A DNA stretch of 64,000 nucleotides from DASQPR01 sp963797675 (GTDB lineage Bacteria > Actinomycetota > Actinomycetes > Mycobacteriales > Micromonosporaceae). Below are positions 54,335 to 62,895 of the stretch, in pieces. Below the pieces are notes generated by a model, which did not search any database, was not told where the DNA came from, and was given only the letters and a program-made list of their open reading frames with translations. Each line of letters opens with the position of its first letter. The stretch's first letter is position 1. The DNA is taken from the NCBI GenBank assembly GCA_963797675.1, contig CAWCQQ010000007.1, positions 558,001 to 622,000 on the forward strand, in the 5' to 3' direction. The position numbers were made by a program, and so were the translations under genes.

Positions 54335-55717
54335 TTATGGCAGCGTCCAGGCCTGGTTCGCACTTCCGGCGCAGTCCCAGATCTGCAATCGCGTACCGTC
54401 GGCCGAACTCGGCCCGGTCGCGTCAAGGCATCTGCCGGAGTTGGTGTTGATCAGTTCGTTGTTCGGACCGACCGTCCATTGCTGGGCGCCGGTGCCGTTG
54501 CAGTCCCATAGTTGGACCTTCGTGCCGTTCGCCGTGCCGGCCGACGTGACGTCCATGCACTTGCCGAGCGCCTGCAGCGTGTTGCCGCTGTGCGTCCAGC
54601 TCTGGGCGCCGGTGCCATTGCACGTGTACAGCTGGACAGCCGTACCGTTCGTGGTGTTTGAACCGGCGACGTCGACGCACTTGCCGCCGTATCCGTGGAT
54701 CGGGCCGGATCCGCCGGTTCCGCCGCCGCCACCGCCGCCCGGTGCCTTGTTGTAGACCGCGACGTAGTCGATGTTCATCTGCCCGCCGGACACGGTCGAC
54801 GCGTTCGGTCCGCCGCCGAAGGCCGCCGGGAACGCGCCGCCCATCGCCAGGTCGAAGATGATGAAGAACGGGTGATCAACGGCGTTTGCCCAGGTCGTTG
54901 CGTCCACCTGGTTCGCGTTGATGGTGAAGTAGTTGGCGCCGTCGAGGTACCAGCGGATCTGCTCCGGCGACACCGAACGGTCGATCTGTACCGCGTACGT
55001 GTGGTAGCCGGTGTTGCAGCCGGAACACGCGCGCTCACCGCTGCCGATGCCGGTCGACTCGTTGCACGGGCCGCCAGGGCTGACGCCGCAGTGCAGTGTG
55101 CCGAAGACCGTGCTGCGGCTGTTGATGTCCTCGAGGATGTCCACCTCGCCGACGCCCGGCCAGGTGCCGCCGGAGCGAAGTGCGGAGCCGAGCATCCAGA
55201 ACGCCGGCCAGTAGCCGGCACCGTTGGACGTGTTCAGGTTCGGCTGCTGGATCGATGCCTGCATCATCACGACGCCGCCGGCCGGAGCGCCGAACGTCGC
55301 CGCGTTCGTCTCGACTCGGCCGGACGTCCAGCCGGACGTCGGGTTGGTGCCCGAGTGCAGCGCCTTCAGCACCAGGTGGCCGCTGCCGTCCTGGAAGACA
55401 TTCGAGGTGCTGTTCGTCATCGTCTCGATCTCGCCGGTGCCGAAGACGCCGGTGCCGGTGTCGAACTTCCAGTTGCCGTCGATCGCCGCGCCGGATCCGC
55501 CGGTGAAGTCATCGCTAAACGTCGTGGTGAATCCGGCCGGAGCGCCGGGCACCGTATTCGGCGTCACGACGGCGGCCTTTGTTACGGCCTGATGCACGGT
55601 CGTCGATGGGGTTGCCGCGCTCGCCGTCGAGCTGACAAATCCGATCGCGGCCGTGACTACCACCGCCGCGAGTATCGCTCGATGCCGCACCACTATGGAC
55701 CTTCGCCTGCTGGACAT
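54335..55717 (-). CDS. Secreted GH16 endo-beta-glucanase with ricin-type lectin (CBM13)
   Basis: 460 residues. Signal peptide (about 1-34, AILAAVVVTAAIGFVSS, cut after ASA). GH16 domain (about 70-325): FSDDFTGGSGAAIDGNWKFD, GRVETNAATFGAPAGGVVMM, WPAFWMLGS, catalytic GEVDILEDIN (E-x-D-x-x-E), YAVQIDRSVSPEQIRWYLDG. A glycine linker follows, then a ricin-B lectin (about 335-460) with three QxW-type repeats (AQSWTHSGN, AQQWTVGPN, NQAWTLP). The enzyme cuts beta-1,3-glucans such as laminarin. AAGGAGA precedes the ATG. Frame intact. Confidence 0.92.
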   Translation of the reverse strand: MSSRRRSIVVRHRAILAAVVVTAAIGFVSSTASAATPSTTVHQAVTKAAVVTPNTVPGAPAGFTTTFSDDFTGGSGAAIDGNWKFDTGTGVFGTGEIETMTNSTSNVFQDGSGHLVLKALHSGTNPTSGWTSGRVETNAATFGAPAGGVVMMQASIQQPNLNTSNGAGYWPAFWMLGSALRSGGTWPGVGEVDILEDINSRSTVFGTLHCGVSPGGPCNESTGIGSGERACSGCNTGYHTYAVQIDRSVSPEQIRWYLDGANYFTINANQVDATTWANAVDHPFFIIFDLAMGGAFPAAFGGGPNASTVSGGQMNIDYVAVYNKAPGGGGGGGTGGSGPIHGYGGKCVDVAGSNTTNGTAVQLYTCNGTGAQSWTHSGNTLQALGKCMDVTSAGTANGTKVQLWDCNGTGAQQWTVGPNNELINTNSGRCLDATGPSSADGTRLQIWDCAGSANQAWTLP

Positions 55718-55902
55718 AACCGTTCTCCTTCGTCCGTTTGGGGGGGTCGTTCAGCGCTCCATCGACAGATTTCGCTTCCGTTACAGTTCTGTCAAGACAT
55801 AATTTAAGGTTTGTTAAAAGTAAAGGGGGGTCCACCCCAGATCCGCGCCCGCTTCGCAGGTCGCGGATCTGCTGTCACATGGCTCGGTTCGACAAGCTCC
55901 GC

Positions 55903-56562
55903 TCACGCCAGGCGCGGCAGCCACGGGTGCGCCTCGCCCCACGCAGAGGCGACCGCGGTACGCAGCCACGCCCGTTGCACATCGTCCAGAAGTGGTGCGA
56001 CCAGCCGAAAGTCCCGGAGATCCTTGGACCGTTGCAGCCGTGCCTTGAAGAACAGCACGATCTCCGGCCGCAGGTAACGGACGCCGTCCGGGGCCACCCA
56101 CGACACCTCGTCGAGCGGCGCGCGGTGGCCGGCCAGCATCTTGTTCGTCCATAGACCCTCGTGATCCGGCGTCAGCGGGATGTCGATCCGCCACGGCGCG
56201 TCGCCGTGCTCGCGTACCCACAGCTGGCTGGCCGGCTCGAAGACATCCGGATACTTGTCGATCAGCGGTCGCATGTCGGCCTTGGCCACGTTCCACAGAT
56301 GCCACCGGCCGCGTACGTGCGCCCGCAGCGCCGGAACGTCGGAGGCGAAGATCGAGATATCGACATCGCTGTGCTCGCGCGGTTGTCCGGTGAACGCGTC
56401 GATCGCCCAGCCGCCGACCACCCACCACGGACGTGGGAAGCCCGCCATGAAATCACGGACTTCCGGAAGCGTCATCGGGTCCCATCGCCCGAAGATGTGC
56501 GCCCAGTACGCAGCCTCGTCGGACTCGGCGGTGGTCGGCGTCAACGCTTCCGGTTCCGGCAT
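55903..56562 (-). CDS. Nucleotidyltransferase, aminoglycoside-adenylyltransferase-like
   Basis: 219 residues. The nucleotidyltransferase core: PWWVVGGWAIDAFTGQPREH, then SDVDISIFASDVPALRAHVR (D-x-D metal ligands). The rest is helical (EVSWVAPDGVRYLRPEIVLF, FKARLQRSKDLRDFRLVAPL). This matches the 'aminoglycoside resistance' family defined by GGWA and DVDI. Real substrates are unknown for most such proteins. 185 bases upstream of GH16 on the same strand. Confidence 0.8.
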   Translation of the reverse strand: MPEPEALTPTTAESDEAAYWAHIFGRWDPMTLPEVRDFMAGFPRPWWVVGGWAIDAFTGQPREHSDVDISIFASDVPALRAHVRGRWHLWNVAKADMRPLIDKYPDVFEPASQLWVREHGDAPWRIDIPLTPDHEGLWTNKMLAGHRAPLDEVSWVAPDGVRYLRPEIVLFFKARLQRSKDLRDFRLVAPLLDDVQRAWLRTAVASAWGEAHPWLPRLA

Positions 56563-56585
56563 GATCCGAACCTAGGCGAGGCGAA

Positions 56586-57482
56586 TCAGTCGAGGCGAGC
56601 GATTTCCTCGGGGGAGAGTCGCAGCGCGCCGGCGGCGATGTTCTCCGCGAGATGGGCCGGGTCGCCCGTACCGGGGATGGCCAGGACGTTCGGTCCGCGA
56701 TGCAGGGACCACGCCAGGCGTACCTGTGCGGGTGTTGCGTGATGTGCGAGCGCGACCTCGCGGACGGCCTCGCTGTGCGCGGACGCTGCGCCCGACTCCC
56801 GGCCGGTGCCGGCAATCGTGAAGAACGGCACGAACGCGATGCCCCGCTCGCCGCAGAGCGTGATCAGATCATCGCCAGTACGGTTCAGATCGATCGAGTA
56901 CGCGTTCTGTACGCACACCACCGGCGCAATGGTCTGCGCCTCGTCGAGATGATCGATGCGGACGTTCGACAGGCCCAGGTGTCGGATCAGCCCGGCATCG
57001 CGCATGTCCGCAAGTGCGCCGAACCGGTCCGCGATCGAGTCCTTGCCGGGACTCTTGATGATCCGCAGGTTGACGACGTCGAGATGGTCCCGGCCGAGCC
57101 GGCGCAGGTTCTCCTCGACCTGGGTACGCAGCTCCGCAGGGGTGGTCGCGTGGTAGAAGCCGGTGTCCGGATCCTCGCCCGGCCCGACCTTCGTGGTGAT
57201 CACCAGATCGTCCGGGTACGGCGAGAATGCGTCCCGGATCAGCTCGGTCGCGTACCGGGTTGGACCGGTGCCGACCTCGAGCGTGCCGCCGGGGGACTTG
57301 TAGAACGCGGCGGTGTCGATGTGGTTGACGCCCAGCTCGACCGCCCGCCGCAGCACGCGGATGGCCAGGTCGCGGTCCGGGTTCGCGGTGATCCGCATCG
57401 AGCCGAACCCCATCCGCCGGATGGTGCGGTCACCGAGTGTCCAGGTGCCCGCGGCAGCCGCGGTGATCTCATCGGTAGGCAT
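56586..57482 (-). CDS. Aldo/keto reductase
   Basis: 298 residues. Motifs: RTIRRMGFGSMRITANP, LGVNHIDTAAFY (Asp and Tyr of the catalytic tetrad), LVITTKVGPGE (Lys), DHLDVVNLRIIK, GLSNVRIDHLDEAQTIAPVV, VQNAYSID and the C-terminal VLAIPGTGDPAHLAENIAAG. Uses NADPH to reduce carbonyls. Resembles the pyridoxal reductase/YdjG group. Divergent from the DUF6325 gene. Confidence 0.88.
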   Translation of the reverse strand: MPTDEITAAAAGTWTLGDRTIRRMGFGSMRITANPDRDLAIRVLRRAVELGVNHIDTAAFYKSPGGTLEVGTGPTRYATELIRDAFSPYPDDLVITTKVGPGEDPDTGFYHATTPAELRTQVEENLRRLGRDHLDVVNLRIIKSPGKDSIADRFGALADMRDAGLIRHLGLSNVRIDHLDEAQTIAPVVCVQNAYSIDLNRTGDDLITLCGERGIAFVPFFTIAGTGRESGAASAHSEAVREVALAHHATPAQVRLAWSLHRGPNVLAIPGTGDPAHLAENIAAGALRLSPEEIARLD

Positions 57483-57607
57483 CCGGCGACCTTAGCCAGC
57501 TGTGCTGGGCTGCGCAGTCCGCTCATCGACCGATTCCGTACCGTGGTGATCTCTGTTAGTTTTGGTGCACTGGAGGAAACCGACCACGGATGAAGTCCGT
57601 CCGCCAT

Positions 57608-57633
57608 ATCCTGAAATGAGTGCATTTCAGGAT
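57608..57633. promoter_or_regulatory. Perfect palindrome upstream of the DUF6325 gene
   Basis: ATCCTGAAATG, loop AGTG, CATTTCAGGAT: a perfect 11-bp inverted repeat 20 bases before the start codon, AT-rich compared with the terminators in this window. It could be an operator, or an RNA hairpin near the ribosome-binding site. Confidence 0.5.
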
Positions 57634-57653
57634 GACGCGGAGGTTCACCGATC

Positions 57654-58094
57654 GTGACTTCAACACCCTCAGCCAGCTCCCTCGGTCCGGTAGACGTGTC
57701 CGTCATCGCGTTCGAGGGAAACAGATTCAACGGCGACGTCGCACCGGCGCTCCTCGAACTCCAGGACAACGGGACCGTTCGTATCATCGATCTCACCTTC
57801 GTCCGCAAGGACGACGACGGCTCGGTGGCCGTGGTCGAGTTGGCGGATTCCGGCCTCGCCGAGGCGTTTAAGAAGTTCGGCGATGACGAACTCGATCTGC
57901 TCAGCGACGACGATCTGACCGCGATCGCGGACGACCTCGATCCCGGCTCGTCCGCAATGGTCGTCGTCTGGGAGAACAGCTGGGCCGCGCGGTTGGCGGC
58001 GGCGCTGCGCGATTCCCATGCCGAGGTGGCTGTGATGGAACGAGTCCCGCGCGAGACGGTCCTGGCCGCGTTCGCCGCGCTTGATGAGAGGTAG
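57654..58094 (+). CDS. DUF6325-like protein
   Basis: 146 residues from GTG 57654 after GGAGG. LGPVDVSVIAFEGNRFNGDV, then PALLELQDNGTVRIIDLTFV, RKDDDGSVAVVELADSGLAE, DLDPGSSAMVVVWENSWAAR. Conserved acidic soluble protein seen in many Actinobacteria, function unknown; related in outline to DUF1269 membrane-associated proteins but lacks a membrane segment. It heads a three-gene cluster with gaps of 9 and 12 bases. Confidence 0.75.
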   Translation: MTSTPSASSLGPVDVSVIAFEGNRFNGDVAPALLELQDNGTVRIIDLTFVRKDDDGSVAVVELADSGLAEAFKKFGDDELDLLSDDDLTAIADDLDPGSSAMVVVWENSWAARLAAALRDSHAEVAVMERVPRETVLAAFAALDER

Positions 58095-58103
58095 GAACCA
58101 ACG

Positions 58104-58403
58104 ATGATGCGTCGTCGAGGAGGACGTCCCGGTCTGCTGGGCATGGCCACCCGTACTGCGGTGGTCGCGGGTACGGCAACAGCCGTCTCGGGCGGCGTAC
58201 GGCGCCGGGGTGACGCGCGCGCCGCGGAGAAGCAGCAGGCAGCGCAGGAGCAGCAGGAGCCGATGGACCAGGGGCCGGCACCGGACCAGGATCCCGGCGC
58301 GGACCGGCTCGGCCAGCTGCAGCAACTCGGCGAACTGAAGTCGAGTGGCGTGCTGACCGATGCCGAATTCGAGGCGGAGAAGGCCCGCGTCTTGGCATCC
58401 TGA
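58104..58403 (+). CDS. Small SHOCT-domain protein
   Basis: 99 residues. A basic, Gly-rich N-terminus (MMRRRGGRPGLLGMATRTAV, VAGTATAVSGGVRRRG), a Glu/Gln-rich middle, and a C-terminal SHOCT motif (LQQLGELKSSGVLTDAEFEA, EKARVLAS). Commonly next to DUF6325 genes. It may bridge the two neighbouring proteins; this is inference. Confidence 0.82.
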   Translation: MMRRRGGRPGLLGMATRTAVVAGTATAVSGGVRRRGDARAAEKQQAAQEQQEPMDQGPAPDQDPGADRLGQLQQLGELKSSGVLTDAEFEAEKARVLAS

Positions 58404-58415
58404 GGCCCGGCCGAC

Positions 58416-60242
58416 GTGATGATCGGCGCCGAGGACGCCCTGGATGTTTCCGAGACCGTTGACGTTCTCGCGCTGGTCCGCCGCTACGAACCCGTCCTGC
58501 GGTTCACCTCCGGTGAGCTGTTCTTCCCGATGCCGGTGGACGACTATCTGGCACACGCCGCGCTGTGGGCATCCGCTCCGAACGGACGCGGAGACCCGAC
58601 GATGCTCGTCGACCACGGCCAGCTCAGCCCGGAGCGCCTCGCCGACGCGGCCCTGGCGCATCCCAGGGCGTCGCTGTTCCTGCGCTATGCCACGCGCTCG
58701 CTGAAGGGCGCCGAACTGCGCACCTGGCGCCGACGCCCCGATCGGCCGACGTTCACCGGTGTCTCTCGGCTCGCCGCCGTCGGCCTACTCGGGCGGTTCA
58801 TCGACTCCGGCATGCGCTTGTCACTGCTCTTGCGCGGGAAGGTGCCCGGCGGTCTGACCGCGTCGGCACAGCGCCTGTACAGCACGACCGCACCACCGGA
58901 CGCGTACCACGCGCACGTCGGCAGCGACGGCGGCTACCTGACGATCCAGTACTGGTTCCTGTATCCGATGAATGACTGGCGCGGCAGCTTCGGCGGGGTC
59001 AACGACCATGAGGCCGACTGGGAACAGGTCACGCTGTTCCTCACGGCCGGCAGCCGGCAAACCATAGACGGGTACGAGCTGGCCTGGATCGCATTCTCGT
59101 CACACGACGAGACCGGCGACGAGCTGCGCCGGCGACCCGACGATCCGGACATCGGCTGGATCGACGGCACCCATCCGATCGTGTACGCCGGCGCCGGCTC
59201 GCATTCGGGCGCGTACCTGCCCGGGGACTATCTCGTCCGAGTCCAGCCGCCCGCGCTCGATGGGCTGTTCTCGGTCGTGAACAGAATCCGCTCGCGGCTG
59301 TTCCCCTGGGCGCGGCACCAACCGTCGCTCGGCCTCGGCATTCCGTTCGTCGACTACCGGCGCGGCGACGGCGTCCGGATCGGGCCCGGCACCGACCGGC
59401 CGTGGACGCCGATCCTGATCGACTCGACGACGCCGTGGGTACGCGACTATCGAGGGCTCTGGGGCTTGGATATCGACGATCCGTTCGGCGGCGAACGTGC
59501 TCCGGCCGGTCCGCGCTACGAGCGCAGCGGCGCGATCCGGGCCTCGTGGGGTGACCCGGTCGGCTGGGCCGGGCTGGACAAGGTTCCCCCGACACCCGCC
59601 GGTGACGCGCATGCCGAGGTCGAGCGGATCGCTGAACTCGACGCGATCATCGAGGACCTACAGGCGCAGATCTCCGCCGGACAGGACGAGCTGCGTCGAG
59701 CCGCTGCGGGCGTGGCCGTGCTCCCGCCGACGGTGACCGCGGCGCGGCGCGGCGACGGTAGTGCCGCTCGTCTCGCTGCGCGGGAGGCCGAGATCGGCGC
59801 CCTGCGCGACCGCCGCCGCGATGCGACCAACGAGCGCGACCAGCTCCAGCACGTACGCGGTGCCGCTCGCAACACGCCACCGCACGCACACCTGAACCGT
59901 CGCAGTGTTCCGGATACTCCGCCGCCGACCAGCGCACTGCTCAAGTTCTGGTCCGGTGCGTCCCTGTCGATCCTGCTGCTCCTGCTCGGGTTGGCTCTGA
60001 TCTCGGCCAACACGTCGGTGCTGCGGACGGCGGTGATCGGCATTCTCGTTGTCATGGCGGTGGAGGCACTCCTCCGTCACCGGCTGCCGCTGTTCCTGCT
60101 CGGCGTCGCGATCCTTGCCGCCGTGGTGGTTCTCCTCTGGCTTCTGATCACCAACATCGGGACCGCGTTGGGCGTGCTGGCGCTGATCGCCGCGGTCACG
60201 ATCGGCGTCGCCAACCTGCGCAACGTGCTGGCCCGACGCTAG
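58416..60242 (+). CDS. Large membrane-anchored protein with Vps62-like N-terminal domain
   Basis: 608 residues. The first 340 residues resemble the Vps62/DUF946 group: RYEPVLRFTSGELFFPMPVD, YLTIQYWFLYPMNDWRGSFG, NDHEADWEQVTLFL and HPIVYAGAGSHSGAYLPGD. A coiled-coil stretch (about 400-475, IAELDAIIEDLQAQISAGQD, AAREAEIGALRDRRRDATNE) follows, then four membrane helices (about 505-605, LSILLLLLGLALISANTSVL). So a soluble head is tethered by a coiled coil to a C-terminal membrane bundle. Vps62-like domains occur in yeast vacuolar sorting and plant proteins but are uncharacterised in bacteria. Starts 12 bases after the SHOCT gene. Confidence 0.75.
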   Translation: MMIGAEDALDVSETVDVLALVRRYEPVLRFTSGELFFPMPVDDYLAHAALWASAPNGRGDPTMLVDHGQLSPERLADAALAHPRASLFLRYATRSLKGAELRTWRRRPDRPTFTGVSRLAAVGLLGRFIDSGMRLSLLLRGKVPGGLTASAQRLYSTTAPPDAYHAHVGSDGGYLTIQYWFLYPMNDWRGSFGGVNDHEADWEQVTLFLTAGSRQTIDGYELAWIAFSSHDETGDELRRRPDDPDIGWIDGTHPIVYAGAGSHSGAYLPGDYLVRVQPPALDGLFSVVNRIRSRLFPWARHQPSLGLGIPFVDYRRGDGVRIGPGTDRPWTPILIDSTTPWVRDYRGLWGLDIDDPFGGERAPAGPRYERSGAIRASWGDPVGWAGLDKVPPTPAGDAHAEVERIAELDAIIEDLQAQISAGQDELRRAAAGVAVLPPTVTAARRGDGSAARLAAREAEIGALRDRRRDATNERDQLQHVRGAARNTPPHAHLNRRSVPDTPPPTSALLKFWSGASLSILLLLLGLALISANTSVLRTAVIGILVVMAVEALLRHRLPLFLLGVAILAAVVVLLWLLITNIGTALGVLALIAAVTIGVANLRNVLARR

Positions 60243-60269
60243 AGCGGGGGGCCAGACGGCTAAGGCAGA

Positions 60270-61043
60270 ATGCCATCCATGTCTGATACGAGCCGCTGGC
60301 TGGAAGCCCTCCGTACGTCTCACGACCGGATGACCGCGCTGGTCACGCCGCTGGACGAGGACGAGGTAATGGCGCCGTCCTACGACAGCGAGTGGACCAT
60401 CGCACAGGTCGCATCGCACCTCGGCAGCCAGGCCGAGATCTTCGAGCTGTTCCTGGAGGCCGGTCTGACCGGCAAGACCGCACCGAGCAACGACGTGTTC
60501 CCGCCGATCTGGGAGCGCTGGAACGCGAAGCCGCCGATCCGCCAGGTCGCCGACAGCGTGGCCGCGAACGAGGCGCTCGTGACGACGCTGGAGCACATGC
60601 CCGACGAGCAGCGGGCCTCGTTCGCGCTGACGATGTTCGGCCTGGATCTGGACGTGGCCGGATTCGCGGCGCTGCGCCTTGGCGAGCACGCCGTACATAC
60701 GTGGGACATTGCGGTCGCGCTCGACCCGACCGCGCTGGTCGCCGACGATGCGGTCGCGCTGCTGACCGATCTGCTCCCGCAGCGGGTGGGCTGGATCGGG
60801 AAACCGGTCGCCGATGCCGATCCGATTGCGGTCGCCACGACGAACCCGGACCGCCGGTTCAGGCTGACGCTGAGCCCGAGCATCGCACTCGAGAACACCG
60901 CCGGTGACGCGGACCCGGTGGAGATCCCGGCCGAAGCGTTCCTCCGCCTCGCGTACGGCCGGATGGATCCCGATCACACGCCGTCCGATGTGGCCGATGA
61001 CAGCCGCATCGACCTGCTCCGGAGGGCATTCCCGGGGTTCTAG
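60270..61043 (+). CDS. DinB-like mycothiol-dependent maleylpyruvate isomerase family protein
   Basis: 257 residues. N-terminal four-helix DinB/MDMPI domain: WLEALRTSHDRMTALVTPLD, YDSEWTIAQVASHLGSQAEI with metal-binding His, and RLGEHAVHTWDIAVALDPTA with a second His. The C-terminal domain (about 170-257) is beta-rich. This family uses mycothiol in isomerisations and conjugations, consistent with an actinobacterial host. ATG at 60270 or 60279. Substrate unknown. Confidence 0.85.
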   Translation: MPSMSDTSRWLEALRTSHDRMTALVTPLDEDEVMAPSYDSEWTIAQVASHLGSQAEIFELFLEAGLTGKTAPSNDVFPPIWERWNAKPPIRQVADSVAANEALVTTLEHMPDEQRASFALTMFGLDLDVAGFAALRLGEHAVHTWDIAVALDPTALVADDAVALLTDLLPQRVGWIGKPVADADPIAVATTNPDRRFRLTLSPSIALENTAGDADPVEIPAEAFLRLAYGRMDPDHTPSDVADDSRIDLLRRAFPGF

Positions 61044-61128
61044 AAACGGCCCGTCGTTTCAATCGCCGACCAACCGGGAATACCAGTGCCACCTGCAGCA
61101 CCCACCCGGTTTGGAGAGGTTGACGGAA

Positions 61129-61407
61129 ATGACCATCACACTCGCGGTCATCATTTGGACCATCATCATCGGTGCCGTCATCGGCATGCTCGGCCGCCTG
61201 CTCGTGCCGGGGCGCCAGAACATGGGCATGGGCCTGACGATCATCGTCGGTATCGTCGCCGCGTTCGTCGGTTACCTGATTGCATCCGCGCTGCACGTCG
61301 CGCACACCGCCGGCATCAACTGGACGGAGCACATCATCCAGGTCGTCGTCGCCGCTATCGGGGTTGCCCTGGTCGCGGGCACCGGTTCACGCCGCCGCCG
61401 GATCTGA
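61129..61407 (+). CDS. GlsB/YeaQ/YmgE-family small membrane protein
   Basis: 92 residues; ATG 61129 preceded by GGAGAGG. Three membrane helices: LAVIIWTIIIGAVIGMLGRL, LTIIVGIVAAFVGYLIASAL and IIQVVVAAIGVALVAGTGS. GRLLVPGRQNMGM is the family loop. These transglycosylase-associated proteins are stress-linked, function unclear. Followed by a perfect hairpin. Confidence 0.85.
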   Translation: MTITLAVIIWTIIIGAVIGMLGRLLVPGRQNMGMGLTIIVGIVAAFVGYLIASALHVAHTAGINWTEHIIQVVVAAIGVALVAGTGSRRRRI

Positions 61408-61420
61408 CATGTACACAACG

Positions 61421-61452
61421 TCCGGGGTACGCCATCGATGGCGTACCCCGGA
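61421..61452. terminator. Perfect 32-base palindrome between convergent genes
   Basis: TCCGGGGTACGCCATC followed directly by its complement (61437-61452). As RNA it folds with a small loop at ATCGAT. It separates the GlsB gene from the opposite P450 gene. The core CCGGGGTACGCCA recurs in the ftsX terminator at 41735. Confidence 0.7.
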
Positions 61453-61457
61453 CTCGT

Positions 61458-62765
61458 CTAGCCGACTGCCACGGCCGCGCCGCTGAGAGGAACCGGCGCG
61501 TGTACGTGCACCGGCAGGCGTTCGACGCCGTACACAATGGACAGTTTGCGAAACTCGAGTTCCTCGGCCGGCACCGCGAGGCGCATGTGCGGGAACCGCC
61601 GGACCAGCGCCGGATACGCGGCTCGCAGCTCCATCCGGGCCAGCTCGGCGCCGACGCAGCGATGGAACCCGTACCCGAAGGCGATGTGCGGGGACGGCGG
61701 ACGAGCCGGCTCGACGGTCTCCAGATCCGGGCCTAGTGCCGGGTCCCGGTTCGCACCGGATAGCGAGACCACTACAACGTCTCCCTTGGAGATCTTGACG
61801 CCGTCGATCTCCACGTCCGTACGGGCGAAGCGCGGGAACGCGACCTGTACGACGGTGAGGTGCCGGAGTACCTCCTCGACGAACGGCGCGATCGCGGCAT
61901 CGTCGTCGTGGATGAGCTGCATCGCCTGCGGATCTTCGAGCAGCACGAGCGCACCGAGCGCCAGCATGCTCGCAGTCGTCTCGAATCCGCCGGTCAGTAC
62001 GCCGTCGGCCAGGCCGGCGAGCTCGTCGTCGCCGATCTCGTCGCCGTGTTCCTTGATGATCGCGCCGAGCAGGCCGTCACCCGGGTTGATGCGCTGCTTG
62101 CGTACGACTTCCCGCAGGTAGACCAGCGATTCGGAGATGGCCCCGAACGACTGAGCAACCCCGCCGAAGATGTCGAACCGGGCCATCGCCAGCCGCTGGA
62201 ACTCCTCTCGATCCGCGTACGGCACGCCGAGCAGTTCGCAGATCACGAGCGACGGGATCGGCAGCGCGAATTCGGCGACGAGATCCACGGTGCCGGCGGC
62301 GGCCATCGCGTCCAGGCGCTCCTCGATGATGTCGTGGATCCGCGGTTCCAGCCGGGCCAGCCGGCGCATCGTGAACTCCGGCGTCAGCATCCGACGCAGC
62401 CGGGTGTGCACCGGCGGGTCGGCGAAGCCGAGGCCGCCCGGGTTCGTGGACGCACCGGGAACGCCGCCGATCATGTTCGCGAAGTCGGTCGAGAACGCGT
62501 CCGCGTCGGTCAGCACCGCTTTGGCCTGTTGATGGCCGCTGACCAGCCAGATCCGCAGCCCGAACGCGAGCGCGAGCCGGCTGATCGGCGCTGCGTCACG
62601 GGCGATGCCCAGCTCCGGCACCGGATCCAGACCAATGCGGCGTAACGGCATCAATACCGCGGGCGGTAGGTGGCCCAGCGCGGCTAGATCGAGCCCCCGC
62701 TTTCCGGCCCGTCGCACGTAACGATGCGCGATCGATGCCATGACGCGCGAGCGGAGGTTCCTCAT
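61458..62765 (-). CDS. Cytochrome P450
   Basis: 435 residues, intact. Oxygen-binding I-helix GGFETTASMLALGALVL (a GGFETT form of the usual AGxET), K-helix region around EEVLRHLTV, where the E-x-x-R motif reads EEVLR, and heme loop FGYGFHRCVGAELARMEL with the cysteine ligand. Also ADPPVHTRLRRMLTPEFT. Soluble bacterial class I type needing ferredoxin partners, none of which is adjacent. Substrate not inferable. Confidence 0.9.
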   Translation of the reverse strand: MRNLRSRVMASIAHRYVRRAGKRGLDLAALGHLPPAVLMPLRRIGLDPVPELGIARDAAPISRLALAFGLRIWLVSGHQQAKAVLTDADAFSTDFANMIGGVPGASTNPGGLGFADPPVHTRLRRMLTPEFTMRRLARLEPRIHDIIEERLDAMAAAGTVDLVAEFALPIPSLVICELLGVPYADREEFQRLAMARFDIFGGVAQSFGAISESLVYLREVVRKQRINPGDGLLGAIIKEHGDEIGDDELAGLADGVLTGGFETTASMLALGALVLLEDPQAMQLIHDDDAAIAPFVEEVLRHLTVVQVAFPRFARTDVEIDGVKISKGDVVVVSLSGANRDPALGPDLETVEPARPPSPHIAFGYGFHRCVGAELARMELRAAYPALVRRFPHMRLAVPAEELEFRKLSIVYGVERLPVHVHAPVPLSGAAVAVG

Positions 62766-62895
62766 GGGTGGCGACGCTATTAGTACGGTGCAAGGACGGT
62801 CAAGCGATCGGCGGCACTATGGGATATCAATCCGCACAGGTTGTCGCTGCACACGACCGTTCCGGTTCAAGATCAGTGAGTGGTACGAGCGACCG

